A stretch of 64,000 bases of DNA, from NCBI RefSeq assembly GCF_000350225.1, contig NW_005179111.1, forward strand, positions 208,899 to 272,898, read 5' to 3'. Shown here piece by piece: positions 43,078 to 53,935 of the stretch. The notes beneath the pieces were generated by a model. That model made no database searches, was not told the origin of the DNA, and saw only the letters and a program-made list of their open reading frames with translations. The DNA comes from Chondrus crispus. Its lineage: Eukaryota > Rhodophyta > Florideophyceae > Gigartinales > Gigartinaceae. Made by a program: the position numbers and the translations under genes. How positions within the stretch are numbered: position 1 is the first letter of the stretch; each line of letters starts with the position of its first letter.

Positions 43078-44797
43078 ATGGTATCGCCATTGCAGATTGC
43101 TAGGATGGAAGGCCTAATTGCTTCATACAAAATCTGCAAAAATTATATGAAAGCACGGGCCAAAACAGTCTCCACGCTCCGTGCTGTCAAGATAAAGGTC
43201 AAGTATGTCTTAGATGGGCTCGCGTGGGAAGTGCAAAAAACAGTTCTTCAGTCAATGGGACTCGAAGTATCTCGCCGATCACCGAGTGTTGCCATGGAAC
43301 TTCGTGATACTTGTGGTTCAGAAGACGCTAAACTAGAGAGCACGGAGAGATACAACGACAGCTTACCCCCTAACCTTCCTGACGGGTACAGCGATCCTGA
43401 CCCGTATAAAGGTCCTGGTTGGCCGGTGTGGACACGCTTCTCTCGATGTTTGTCAAGCCGTTGGCCGACAACCAACCCAATCGAGCATGTGAAGCCGTAC
43501 CTAGAGGCGATTCATGTTCCGCATGAGCATCGAAGCAATATATGTCTCAATGTTGATGACTTGCGTCGTAACCATGAAATCGTGTTCTATCGAGCTGCCT
43601 ACGACTACTATTCGAGACATCCTGAAGACATGGAACCGGACTGCTACAGCGAGCTGTCTCGGTCGGAAAGGTTGTGGGCTTGAGCGACTTGCAACAACAC
43701 TGTTTCAATTGCCTACTTTGCAGAGTGCAACGAAAGACTAAGGAAACTTGGATATTGCATCCTTGAAGGGTGTCTCGATGATGCTCGCATGCCTTAGACC
43801 TTGAGCGACATCAACCTTCCGCGTTTGGAGGACGGTTTCTTCTATAAACGCCTCCGTGAAGATGCAATGCAGTCTCTCCCCGGTGTTAATCAGCAGTCTA
43901 CCTCCGAGCAGACGCCGTTGGAGCGGACGCACATACTCAAACGTGGACACGAAGCTGACAGCGAAGCAGGCAAGAAGGGCATCGGGCGATATCTCGCCAC
44001 TAACTACGGAATGACAACAGTGGTTGACGGGAATCCTTTGCGCAGTTGGGACTTCAAATCGCGCATGTTGTTGGACGTGCGTGTTGGGCAGGCAGTGGCA
44101 GCGCTACGAGTTTGGAACAACTCCAGTTCTGACCCCAGCAACATGTACATTCCTAACAGTGGGGGCCGCTGGCTCTACATTTCGAAGAAGTGCGACAAGC
44201 AGAAGGTTCACACGGACTTTCCTACGCTGATGGCTTCCCAAGTTCGGGAGAATTCGAAGTGTCCTGAGTTTTTCACGATCTGCTCAGGGGAAAGGGAAGT
44301 CAGGCTATGGGTATGCGAAGGCTCTCACATTCGCATTGCGCAGGTTAATACCGTAGCTGCTGAAGGTAATGACCTCAGAGAGGCAGCCAAGACGACTCCG
44401 GCAACCGTCGTCTCCATCCCGCCATACTCTATATTCGTTGGCAGAGGCGATATGATGCATGCTGGAACTGCGGATGTGGGTTTCAAAGGAAACTCAAGCA
44501 GGCTCCGTTATCACATGTACGTCACGCCGCACGACCATGACCTCCCTGATGGTATTCATCTGGAGCGCTCGTTCCGCCCTGAGTTCATAGCGAACATTGA
44601 TGACGATGAAGACATAGACAGCGATGGCGAGGAGGATGAGGAGGAGGGAGAGAAGGACGTTAATAGTGGTGCTGCAAGTGAAGCTGCAGCCGCCGCAAGC
44701 CAATTCCATCGTCGAGAAGAGTCCGGTCGCTCCGATTACCAAACTGTCTGCTCGTCGCAATTTAGTGTCCTATGTGTAGTTCCGTCGTCAGTTCCCG
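43078..44797 (+). pseudogene. Broken gene resembling a 2-oxoglutarate/Fe(II) dioxygenase
   Basis: One frame runs from 43,078 past 44,797 with two in-frame stops (TGA at 43,681-43,683 and TAG at 43,798-43,800). Coding character continues between and after them (ECNERLRKLGYCILEG; LPRLEDGFFYKRLRED), so it is one gene rather than two. The second half looks like a double-stranded beta-helix: HTD (the HxD metal pair) in KQKVHTDFPTLM, then distal His in DMMHAGTA and an Arg in SRLRYHMYVTPH. An acidic tail follows (DDDEDIDSDGEEDEEEG). GT...CAG at 43,671-43,723 would make an intron but would break the frame. After 44,797 the frame runs into a TIR-like repeat, so the original C-terminus is lost or altered. 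It could be a decayed host gene or a transposon passenger. Confidence 0.55.
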
Positions 44798-44927
44798 CAG
44801 GACGATACGTTTTGCGCATATGTCAGGATCGATACGTAATGACAAAAAACGTATCGTCCGGGCCTGAATCGTCGTATGTGCGATGTTGGTACTGACTACG
44901 GTATATGGCTCAAAACGTATCGTTCTG
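44798..44927. repeat. Short TIR element with ACGATACGTTTT ends
   Basis: The left end CAGGACGATACGTTTTGCGC (44,798-44,817) is matched by the inverse of the right end, CAGAACGATACGTTTTGAGC (reading inward from 44,927). An additional inverse copy, AAAACGTATCGT, sits at 44,846-44,857. No clear target duplication is visible. Confidence 0.6.
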
Positions 44928-44959
44928 GGTGATTTTGACGGCGCCAATTTTCCGGTGGG

Positions 44960-45650
44960 ACGATACGTTTTAGGCCGATTTTCACGGCGGCACCCCCATA
45001 CGCGCTGGATTCGCCACATTGCTGTTGCCAATTTCTGACCCAAATTTTGGCGACGGCGGCGCACAGCCAATAAATTATCAGGGTGCAAAATTTAATTTTT
45101 GCTTTGTCTACCGGCTGACGGGGACATACGCGCCGTGACAGCGGTGACATTAACAGGTTTGGATTGCAGACATACTGGATGTCTGCACTGTTAAAAAGTA
45201 TCGCACTGTACTGCAGACATATCCGGGCGACAAAATTTACTCAACCATTCTCCCTGCAGTACTCAACTTTACCCTCCACCTTCGCGCTCTCTCTTTTCGC
45301 TCTCCCTTCCCCATCCTCCGATCTAAAGGCCATGCTCAATACTACCGGTAGTGATTATTCACATGAATTGTGAAGACACCACCGCTAATTTTCTTCACGC
45401 CCGACAGCAGGCGCAAGTTACTATCCTCTGTAGTATTATTCTCTTGCGACACCGCTTGTCCCTGACTGTCACTTGCTATGTTCTGCTTTCTATCAAGCCC
45501 ACCGTTCCCACCTCATACAGCCCCTACCTTCTGTCGCTTTGAATCTGAGTCCTTGAACGTTTCTCGTCCCTGACCGTCCCTTAAACTATATTCCTTTCCA
45601 TCCGGGGCGTCGTGCCTTCCACACACAGCCTCCACCTTTTCCTTTTTCGG
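44960..45650. other. Non-coding stretch with one more ACGATACGTTTT copy
   Basis: ACGATACGTTTT recurs at 44,960-44,971. Otherwise I see no gene or repeat up to the recombinase remnant. Confidence 0.5.
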
Positions 45651-47164
45651 CTACGAGTCCCCAAAAATTGCAGCTTGTTGCTGCATACCTAGAGCGCCCC
45701 TTAGATTATGGGAATTTTTGAGGGATGCTAGGTCACGGTGGCTAGTCCGCATCGACACATTCACATCGTTTTGACCATCCTCAAACAGTAAAGTCACAAC
45801 AGACCCCCTCAACCTATGGAGGGTCATTCTTCGCTTCACTCCACTCCCTGTGATTCCCTCATGCTCTCATACTCTTCCCACGATGCGCGAGAACGCATTA
45901 AGACCGAGATGCTGGCGTTTGAAAAACTTTTCAAACGTTGTTGCACGTGCATTGACTCCCATAAAAAACCTGTCGCTGCCGCAATCTATCGCACTGCGAA
46001 CGCGCATGTAGTCTTCGATATCCTCGAACAAATTGGCTTTCCATCTAAGCAGTTCCGGGTCCATACACAAACCTCCTGAGGCTTGTCCTTTACAGCCTTC
46101 CAACCCCCCATCGCTGTTTGCGAGGCACCAACGCAGCTTCCAATCACTCCGCAAACTTTCCATTCCTCTTCGGCCCCACAGGTTATCTTCTGCACCTGGC
46201 CAATTGTTAAGTGCACTAACGCACAAGGACGCATTGCTGTAATTAATGCGATTCCAAATACTAGACGCGCTTGAAACCCCGGCGGAGTTGAGCGGTCGAG
46301 CAGAGGCGACTCGTACAGCTTTAGGACGTCCTCCTTTGATAGCTCATTGTGGCTCTCTGACACAAATCCATTAGATGGCTGGTAGCTGAATTTGTTGTCG
46401 AAAACAGCCATCAGTCCATCTGTTGGACAGTTAAAAATCTTTCCTTCCAGCACCCTGAGATCATAAGCCCACTCTGGTTTAAATGCTCTTTGCAGCCCCA
46501 AAATATAACCCCTCATAGTGACGAGCTTAATCTCGTCGCCAGATGTAGACCTATAGTTGACCGAAAATTCAATCAAATAGAATTGTACTGCTTCCAGCTG
46601 CTGGACGGTCCAAGCGGTGTGACTAGCTGGTAGATGCCCGTAATCCCCATTGCAAAAAGCAGCTTTTCGTGTCTCAAAAAGTTCCCAGTCTAAGCGAGCC
46701 TCACCAGTAAGAATGTGGTCGCGGAGGTGCTCTTTGCCCTTAAATGCAGCTTCGAAGATGCTCGGGGTGGAAGAGACAAATCGAGCGAGCGCCGGAAGAG
46801 CGGAAATGTTGGCTCGTGCCGTGTTGGCAGGAACTCGCTTTCCGAGGAAGCTCTCCGCTACCTTCGAATGTCGACGAGATATAGATTGGGGTGTTTCGGG
46901 GATGATAGGATCTAGGGCAGTCAACACTGGAGGTGGGGTCCCAGGAACAGAATGAGGAGAGGAAGTCATGCTGCGGGGTTGTGCGGCGTTGATTGAGGAG
47001 TGAGGGGTGAGGGGTAGATGTGGTGTGCGAAGGGGTGTGCGACGGGGAGGAGTATGCGAGGGGGAGTGTTGTGCGAAGGGGTGTGCGAGAGGGAGGGGTG
47101 TGCGAGGGGGAGGGGCGTTGACGGAGGGAGAAAGAATAAAATTGACGGCGGCGGCGATGCCCAT
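45651..47164 (-). pseudogene. Broken Crypton-like tyrosine recombinase
   Basis: Tyrosine recombinases of Cryptons cut and rejoin DNA through an Arg-His-Arg-Tyr active site. The minus strand encodes a Pro/Thr/Ser-rich N-terminus (Met66, near 46,969, is a likelier start), a helical core domain, then catalytic box I (LITAMRPCALVHLTIGQV, Arg present). It continues in other frames with FFKRQHLGLNAFSRIV, box II TLHRLRGSVVTLLFEDG (His and Arg present) and TSHRD, followed by SLKNSHNLRGALG, where the nucleophilic Tyr is expected but Ser/His is seen. There is at least one frameshift near 46,045 and one in-frame stop at about 45,867. The order WFK-G-N..., HxLR, GHR, Y is characteristic of Crypton/DUF3504-type recombinases. 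It is inactive as it stands. Confidence 0.65.
47007..47118 (+). repeat. GTGTGCGA-GGGG simple repeats at the recombinase start
   Basis: Repeated GGGGTGTGCGA, GGGGAGTGTTGTGCGA and GGGAGGGGTGTGCGA units. They account for the Pro/Thr/Leu/His-rich start of the minus-strand frame, which is therefore doubtful as protein. Confidence 0.7.
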
Positions 47165-47639
47165 CAGCAGCGGCGGTGGTGGGGATGCCCATCAGCAGCG
47201 ACGGCGTCAAAACAACAATTCCGATGATGTGTAGGTGTATCATGCCGATACGTGGCAAGGCATTTTATGATAAATTAAACTGGATCACTGTCAGCCGGTA
47301 GACAAGCATATTGTCGCCTTGATCCATCGTGCAGACACGTGCCGAGTGCAGATATGACCACCGAGGCTTGCCGAGTGCCTCCTATCGCACGAGGCAGCGT
47401 GTTTGCACTAGAATCGAGGCGACAACCCCTACGTGTGCGATTATAGGCGCGGTGCACAGGCAATATTCTTAACTTCATATTTTATCACGTACCGTGTCCT
47501 GTGTCGGGCAAGCTTGGCAGATGCCCAAAACGTATCGTGCTGGGGCCATATTACAGCAGGAAGATGTAGTGGCAGGCCCTCCTATTAGACCAACTGCGTC
47601 CCAATGCGCACGTACGAACTACGCAATAAGACGTCGCAA

Positions 47640-47759
47640 TTAGGGGATTTATGGGATATTTCCTTTTATAATATAGAGTAAGGGATTCAGGAGTAAGATG
47701 GTTTTTGTACTTTAGAGATTCGGGGTAAAGAGCGTATATATTATATATTAGGGTTTTAG
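47640..47759 (+). other. G/T-rich unique sequence before the minisatellite
   Basis: Contains TTAGGGGATTTA (47,640-47,651), also found at 42,401-42,412. No coding signal. Confidence 0.4.
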
Positions 47760-48310
47760 GGGATAGGAAGTGTAGGTGGAGAAGGAGGGTTTTGTGGAGT
47801 ATGTGGATTATGTGGATTATGTAAATTATGTGGATTATGTGGTTTTGGTGGTTTAGGTGGTTTAAGTGGTTTAGGGGTGGAGGGGTTTAGGTTGTGTAAG
47901 TTGGATAGGCGGTTTACTGGTTTAGTTGGATTACCGGCTTAGGTGGATTACGTGTTTAGTTGGATTACCGGTTTAAGTAGATTATGAGTTTAGTTGGATT
48001 ACCGGTTTAGGTGGATTACGTGTTAAGTTGGATTACCGGTTTAGGTGGATTACGAGTTTAGTTAGATTGCCGGTTTAGGTGGTTTGCCAGTTTAGTTGGG
48101 TTACCGGGTTTACCGGGTTTAGTTGGTTTACCAGGTTTACCAGGTTTAGGTTGCTTACCAGGTTACGAAGTTTACCAGGTTTAGTTTGTTTACTAGACGT
48201 ACCAGGTTTAATTGGTTTACCAGGTTTAGTAGGTTTACTGGGTTTACCCAAGTTTAGGTGGTTTAGGTTGAGATTGGGGTTTAGGTGGATTAGGTGGGTT
48301 TAGGTGGGCC
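47760..48310 (+). repeat. Degenerate GGTTTAG-rich minisatellite
   Basis: About 550 bp built of roughly 17-bp units alternating GTTTAGTTGGATTACCG and GTTTAGGTGGATTACG(A/T), flanked by TTATGTGGA units on the left and TTTACCAGG units on the right. The strand asymmetry (G/T on the plus strand) recalls telomere-type DNA, but the period is longer than a telomere repeat and the array is interstitial. The short frame through it (48,079-48,303) is a by-product. Confidence 0.85.
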
Positions 48311-51300
48311 AGTCGTCTAGTTTATGTACCCACCGGGATGTGCCGATTGTCATATCCAGCCAAAACAGCAAAGTTGTGGTCCCAGTGTCCCAGTCGTCCC
48401 AGATTGTGTCCGAGTGTCAGCAAGTCCGAGTTGGATTCCTGGTGGGGGCTCTGTAAGCAGCAAGTTGACTGACTGAGCGAGAAATGCCGCGTAAGACGGT
48501 GTGGCTTAGAGTAAGCTTTTCTTCTGTAAAGTTCGCAGATGTTGTTTTGTCATAGTTTCTGACGGCGTTACGAAATTTTCTAATTTCTACTGTAAGATCA
48601 ACTGGAGGCAACGTTTGATGCGCAGTTTGCACCATTGCGAAAAGGTCGAAAACAAGCCGGTACCGTGTGGTCCGCTTTCCGTTTCAATCCTCAATTTCTC
48701 TTTTTTTATTTTTTTATTCTACAGTACGTCCGCCGCCGCCGTCTCGTCATCACTGTCGTCGCTCCTCACCGTTTTCACCGTCCTCGACCTCGACGTCCAA
48801 CCTTCCCTCTCGCGCTCTCGTTTTTTCTTTCTCGCTGACGCCCTTCTTTTCCCGTTTTCGCGCCTTCCCGCCGGAGAAGCAGACGTCGCAGAGGCCTGCG
48901 CTCTTCTTTTGGGAAACTGGATTTGAACGCATACTATGTACGTAACATTTGCACGCAACAAAGGAAAGGAATTGCCCGATTGGCGCACCACGCATCTGCT
49001 AACAGGATTTTTGTTCATCTTCTTCTTCTCGTTTCCGCACCGCACCCCCCAGAAAAACAAGAAGTCAATGCAGCGAGAAACGAGAAATAGAGGCAATGGC
49101 GCATGGTGGAGATCCCCCGTACCGTACTAAGAACTCCTAATCAGATTCCTTTTGCGTTGAGCAAAAGGAGCGGATAGGCCCCCGGGGCCGGAGACCGCTA
49201 TGGAAGCATCAAAAAAAGCATCCTCCCGACAAGACAGTGGTAGCAGAAACACGCAGCGAGAGCTCCAAGATGAGCAAGGACCTTGTCATGAGGGAACCCG
49301 ATGGTGAGGATCCACAGGATTCTGGGAGTGGAAATACCCTGTGACAGAAGAAGACGACGAGCGGGGTCTGAAAACGGCCATACAGGCGATGATTTACGAA
49401 ATGGCCTCTTATTCGAAGCTATTGACGGACGAGGTGGTCCCAAGCGATTGCGATTGCAGTCCAGAAGCGGCGAGTTCATGAGCGACTCGCCTCCCTCCCG
49501 CCTCAACAGAATGGATTTTGTAGCTCTCCCTCTCTCTCTCGCACTTGTTTTGCATTCTGTCAAGCGTAGGTACTGTTATTCTGGCATTGCCCTATGCGGA
49601 TACCATATTTATCAATTGTTTCTGTGAAATGTTTCAAGTCATGAGGTGGGAAGTGTCATGACCTGTTGTCGTTAATTCTAAAACGGCAAACGCGAAACAG
49701 TCGAATTTCTTCACGCAAGTACACGCTGTGATTCCCCCAGAGGTAATACATGTCTACAACGGGCGGCGAAAAGTGCTTGGCAGGAGAGTCCCAAGTCATT
49801 ATGAATCTTCTCTGCCAAACGTAGTCCTGTTCCGGAAATCATGTTTAGTCCGTCCCTCTTCAGGGGCATGCATAATAGCTTCCGAGCCTAATTTGAAGTG
49901 CTCTCAGGAATCCGCCACAGGCAGAAGAGAGGAAGGTAATACGACAGAAATCGGTGTGTGTGTGAGTGTGTGAGTGTGTGAGCGAGTGAGTTTTGCGCGG
50001 AAGCGTGGATATAGCGCGGAAAGGGGAGAGCTCGGATGGACTGACAGAAGCGACTTTTGGATCTCGTGCGAATTGCCTTGTTTTTTAAGGCACGAAATTT
50101 CACGTGTGCGCAGATTGTGGTCGCCGTCGGTCGCGTTGCCTTCTAGCGCTGAGCTTTCTACCTTCGCATGACTAATTTGTACCTTCGCATGAGCATCCTT
50201 CTTGACCAGTTACCGTCACCACGGCCACTCGTTTTTGTTTGTCATTCCGACGCTCCTGTCACTAGAGGAGAACTAGATTTCAGTTCATTGCGATGCCGCC
50301 TACGTCAACCTACTATCCCAAGAATGTTGTCAATTCTCTAATAAAACTGTACTGATCTCGAATCTCGAATGAGGTTACGGACAGCGCAGATAAAATTGAC
50401 AGAGGAAATTATTCCTTGGATGGGGAGGGTGAAAAATGGGCACGACTCTGCGGAAAAGATTCAGAAGGGGGACTCGTTGACTTAACAGACACATGGACAG
50501 GAGGCACAGTGTTGGTATGACGGGAGATGGAAGACATGTGATATTTGCATCTGGGGACGATGCTATAAGGATCAGGGGAAGTGAGATGGAGGGGTCACAG
50601 TAGCGGATGCGCAGGGGGCTGGCAAGACATCACGGATCGAATTCTTAGGACCGCAGGTATGGGCACTGTCTCATACACAGGACACACATCGCAAATAATT
50701 CCACGCAAGGGAATAGTTGCGTGAAGGCGAGAGGACGAGTCTGAGACTGCCCTGACTCCATTGGAGACTGCAAGAGACTCAATGATATGGCACGATCATG
50801 CAGTTGTAGTGGAAGAGGTGGCTAATCTGCTTATTTCCATGAAGATTGTGTAGTCCAAATTGCGAAAAGCGTTCTTCGGATAGGACGCGGACACGACGAC
50901 GAAGGAGGAATATGCCGCATACGGCGAGATGTACATAATAGCAGAGATCTGTCTCTTGTGTAAATAAAATGAGGGAGAGAGAGAGAAAAGTGACAAATCG
51001 ACGGCGACCGGAAAGCACCCCTTGACTTGCATCACGGCGAGCGCAGGGCGGCTCCCTTCAACCGGGCACGTCAGAACTGGAAATCATGCCTCCCTCCGTG
51101 GCCTTGACAGCATTTTCCGCTTGCACCTCAACTTCACGGACGACGGAGAGGCAACGAAGGCAACGGGTGTTCTGCAGAAACTCACAAGGTGCTACCACCA
51201 TCCGCATTCATCTGATGGGTCACGTACGGTTGCGGGCGAAGCGAATGGGAAACTTTTATTGTCCATAACTACCAGTACTTTGTAGATCCCCTAACTATGA

Positions 51301-51362
51301 TCAAGGATCTTATACCGAAACCCCTTGCGCAAGAAAATATGCTCCACCTCAGTCTGCATCTG
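48311..51362. other. Gene-poor region
   Basis: Open frames on both strands (for example 48,615-48,926 plus, 48,719-49,096 minus, 49,301-49,627 plus) are short, overlapping and unrecognised; the basic frame at 48.7-49.1 kb reflects purine/pyrimidine skew. A (GT)-rich run at 49,950-49,985 and TACAGTAC-type motifs are the only repeats seen. No RNA gene. Confidence 0.45.
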
Positions 51363-51881
51363 TCATGATTTCCGGCGACCGTTTTGATGAAGGTGAGCAG
51401 GGCGAACTCGTAGCCAGTCTTGCAAAATGCTTTCCTCGAATGTTATTCCGCCAAGACAAGTGGATCCTCCGTTTCGGCGTGAATGTGGCGCCGCCTTTTC
51501 GTCACGCGAAAAAACCAAAACCACCTCCTCGGCAAGCATTTGCTGCCTCAGAGTACCATTCGTCCGCGTTTCTATGACCCCAACGCCCTCACTATCCCAA
51601 GAATCGGTAGAGTCACCATCAATCCTTCCTACTTGCCCGCCAATTTCCCAATACGGTATGTAGCTCGCGTACGCGTCCTGATATTGATCTTCAGTAGGAA
51701 GCATGTCCGCGCCATTGCACGAGACCGCACTCGATCCGTCGCCGTCGTCGTCGTCCATCTCAGAGACGGACGCCAATTTCCCTGTACCCATCTGGACGGC
51801 CTCCGAATCTGTAGTGCGTTCTGGAGGCCCCATAATCACTTCCAAGTCGACAGCAAAAGTAACTTTCTTGACGTTACCCAT
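51363..51881 (-). CDS. Hypothetical acidic protein, weak support
   Basis: A 172-codon intact frame with an acidic, Ser/Asp-rich middle (SEMDDDDGDGSSAV, RIDGDSTDSWDSEGVG) and a basic C-terminus. No domain, membrane span or signal is seen and no TATA box is evident upstream. Composition is protein-like but the opposite strand is also open. It could be a small host gene or chance. Confidence 0.25.
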   Translation of the reverse strand: MGNVKKVTFAVDLEVIMGPPERTTDSEAVQMGTGKLASVSEMDDDDGDGSSAVSCNGADMLPTEDQYQDAYASYIPYWEIGGQVGRIDGDSTDSWDSEGVGVIETRTNGTLRQQMLAEEVVLVFSRDEKAAPHSRRNGGSTCLGGITFEESILQDWLRVRPAHLHQNGRRKS

Positions 51882-52313
51882 GACTCACGAACAAAAAAAC
51901 ACAAACCTCAGACGGGGTGGGCGGGCCACGATAACATTGCGTGATTCTGTGCTGTGCTGTGGGGTTTTAGGGGAGAACAACGACGACGAATTCAAGAAAT
52001 TGTTGTCAATCTGATAATAGTACCTCCTCCTCTCCCATGCACTGACCCGCACCGCAGCCTGCCTCTTGTCCCAATTCCCCCTTCCTATTTACTTGCTTTG
52101 CTCAGCATCTCAGCCATCCCCTTCTCCGCCCCCACACCTTTTTGCATGTCCAGACTCTCTGTAAACGGCGAACAACACCGCACCAGCATTCTGGTCTGTC
52201 CCCTCATCCCTCTCATTATGTTGTATTGATTTTTTTCTACGGTACCACCATCTTTGTAATATCGCAATGAAAAGGCCGACCATGGTCGCTATATTCAACA
52301 CTTGTAATGAGAA
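51882..52313. other. No supported gene
   Basis: Short C/T-rich open frames only. Confidence 0.4.
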
Positions 52314-53935
52314 TTGTCACATTTTGGCAGGCTTTAAATGTGTGGTCGTTCGTAGTGTCGTGGCTGTGGCTCTCTTTGCGTTACTGGACGGGGGTTTGTC
52401 TTCATCTTTACCTCCTCACCCATCCGTCAACCGTGACCGCAGCTCCTCGATTTCCCACCTTCTCCGACACACCACGTGCGTACCCCCTGATACCGAGTAC
52501 CTCTTTCCACTGTAGACTCATTTCACACCCCTTCCACCACCCGCACCCCTGTCTTTGTTCTCTGAATTCCCCTACACAGTCGGCTGCTCGCACGACTTCA
52601 TGTGCAGCCGGCTCCTAACCTGAGTGCGCATCCTTCGTTTTCACAGTCTTGCAAGTGCCCTAGTCACCACCGTGGCGTGGGTGAATGGTTTCGAACGGGG
52701 CGATCACGGTTTCGAACGTGGCGGTCATGCGGCGCAGAAGGCCAGGTTGATCCGAAGGCAGATGAGCAGTGGTGGAATGTGACAGACAGGAGGCGGAGGA
52801 GGACTTGAACGGAAGGACAGCGGTGGCCTTCCGTTCAACCTCCGATCTCGTGATAATTGACGCATTTTGGGAGTCTTCAACTTTTGTTGTTGTTCATAGT
52901 GTCGTGGCTGTAGCACGTCTTGCGTTCAGCAGAAGTTTTTCACTTCATGAATACGTCCTCAACCATTTGCCAACCTTCGCCACAGCTCCTCCATTCCCCG
53001 CTCTCTCCGACTCGTCTTGCCTTCCAGCCCAGATGTGTTTTAACTTATGAATACCTCATCACCCATCCGCCAACCGTCACCACAGCTTCCCGACCTCCCG
53101 CTCTCTCCGACTCACATTCGAGCACATGGTTTTTAATGCATGAATATCTCATCACTCACCCGCCAACTGTCACCACATCTCCTCGATCTCCCGCTCTCTC
53201 CTACTCAATACGCGTGCACTTTCGATACCGTGACCGCAACTTCTGGATCTCCCGGCCTCTCCGACTCACTACGCGCGTGCCCCCGATACCGAGCACCTCG
53301 TTCTACTGCTGACTCGTTTCCCACCCCTTGGACCGCCCGCACCCCTGCTGTCACTTTCTGATTTCCTCTACGCAGCCGGCTGCACGCATAACGTTATGTA
53401 AAGCCCGGCTTTTTTCCTCACCACGCAACGCAGCCTTCGTTATCACTGTCTATCCAGTGTCCTACTCACTCCCCCTCGACGCTGCTTTATTTCCTCAGCA
53501 CAGCTGTTCCCGGCCTATGAACGCACCAACGTTATGTAGTTCACTACGGTCATAAACAACCACTTCTGTAGCTTGAGCACTGGAACATGACGAGCAGGAA
53601 ATGGAGGAAGGTATGGAGGGACGGACACAGGTGGGCATGCCCTCGGATGACGTGAGACTCGTCACATTTTGGCAGGCTTCGAATTCATTGTTGTTCATAG
53701 TGTCGTAGCTGTTGCTCATCTTGCGGTCCAGCACAGGACTTTTACTTCATGAATATCTCCTCACCGAGCAGCCAACCGTGACTGCAACTCCTCGATCTGC
53801 CGGCCTCTTCGACTCACTACGCGCGTACGTACCCCCGATACCGAGCACCTATTTCTACTGCGGACTCGTTTCCCACCCATTGAACAGTCCGCACCCCTGC
53901 CTTCACCCTCTGACCCTAGCAGAACTCAACGCAAA
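52314..53935 (+). repeat. Family of diverged roughly 300-bp repeats, three copies
   Basis: Copies start near 52,314, 52,856 and 53,660. Shared blocks in order: CACATTTTGGCAGGCTT, TAGTGTCGT(G/A)GCTGT, CTTCATGAATA, CAACCGTGACCGCA, CTCCTCGAT, CGATACCGAGCACCT, GACTCGTTTCCCACCC and CGCACCCCTG. In the middle copy the GAATA...CCGACTC segment is repeated about three times with a period near 95-100 bp (from about 52,945, 53,047 and 53,140). A related tail occurs at 59,290-59,422 and 60,090-60,230, around the solo LTR. No ends or coding domain identify the transposon type. Confidence 0.7.

Larger units (their letters stand above)
44798..47542. mobile_element. Possible 2.7-kb TIR-bounded element containing a tyrosine recombinase
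   Basis: The same left end (44,798) also pairs with an inverse end at 47,521-47,542: reading inward from 47,542 gives CAGCACGATACGTTTTGGGC, 18 of 20 matching the left end. The interval contains the Crypton-like recombinase. Alternatively, the 44,798-44,927 MITE and a lone end at 47.5 kb are independent copies of the repeat and the recombinase is unrelated. No target duplication could be fixed. Confidence 0.4.

Noticed and set aside
43671-43723. Possible 53-nt intron removing the first stop of the dioxygenase-like gene
   Set aside because: GT and CAG are present, but 53 nt is not a multiple of three and splicing would leave the coding frame that clearly continues after it.
44798-44895. C-terminal 32 codons of the 364-codon dioxygenase-like frame
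   Set aside because: This part is read from the ACGATACGTTTT repeat and is probably not original protein.
48079-48303. Collagen-like frame (repeating Gly-Leu-Pro)
   Set aside because: It is the translation of the GGTTTAG-rich minisatellite, not a gene.
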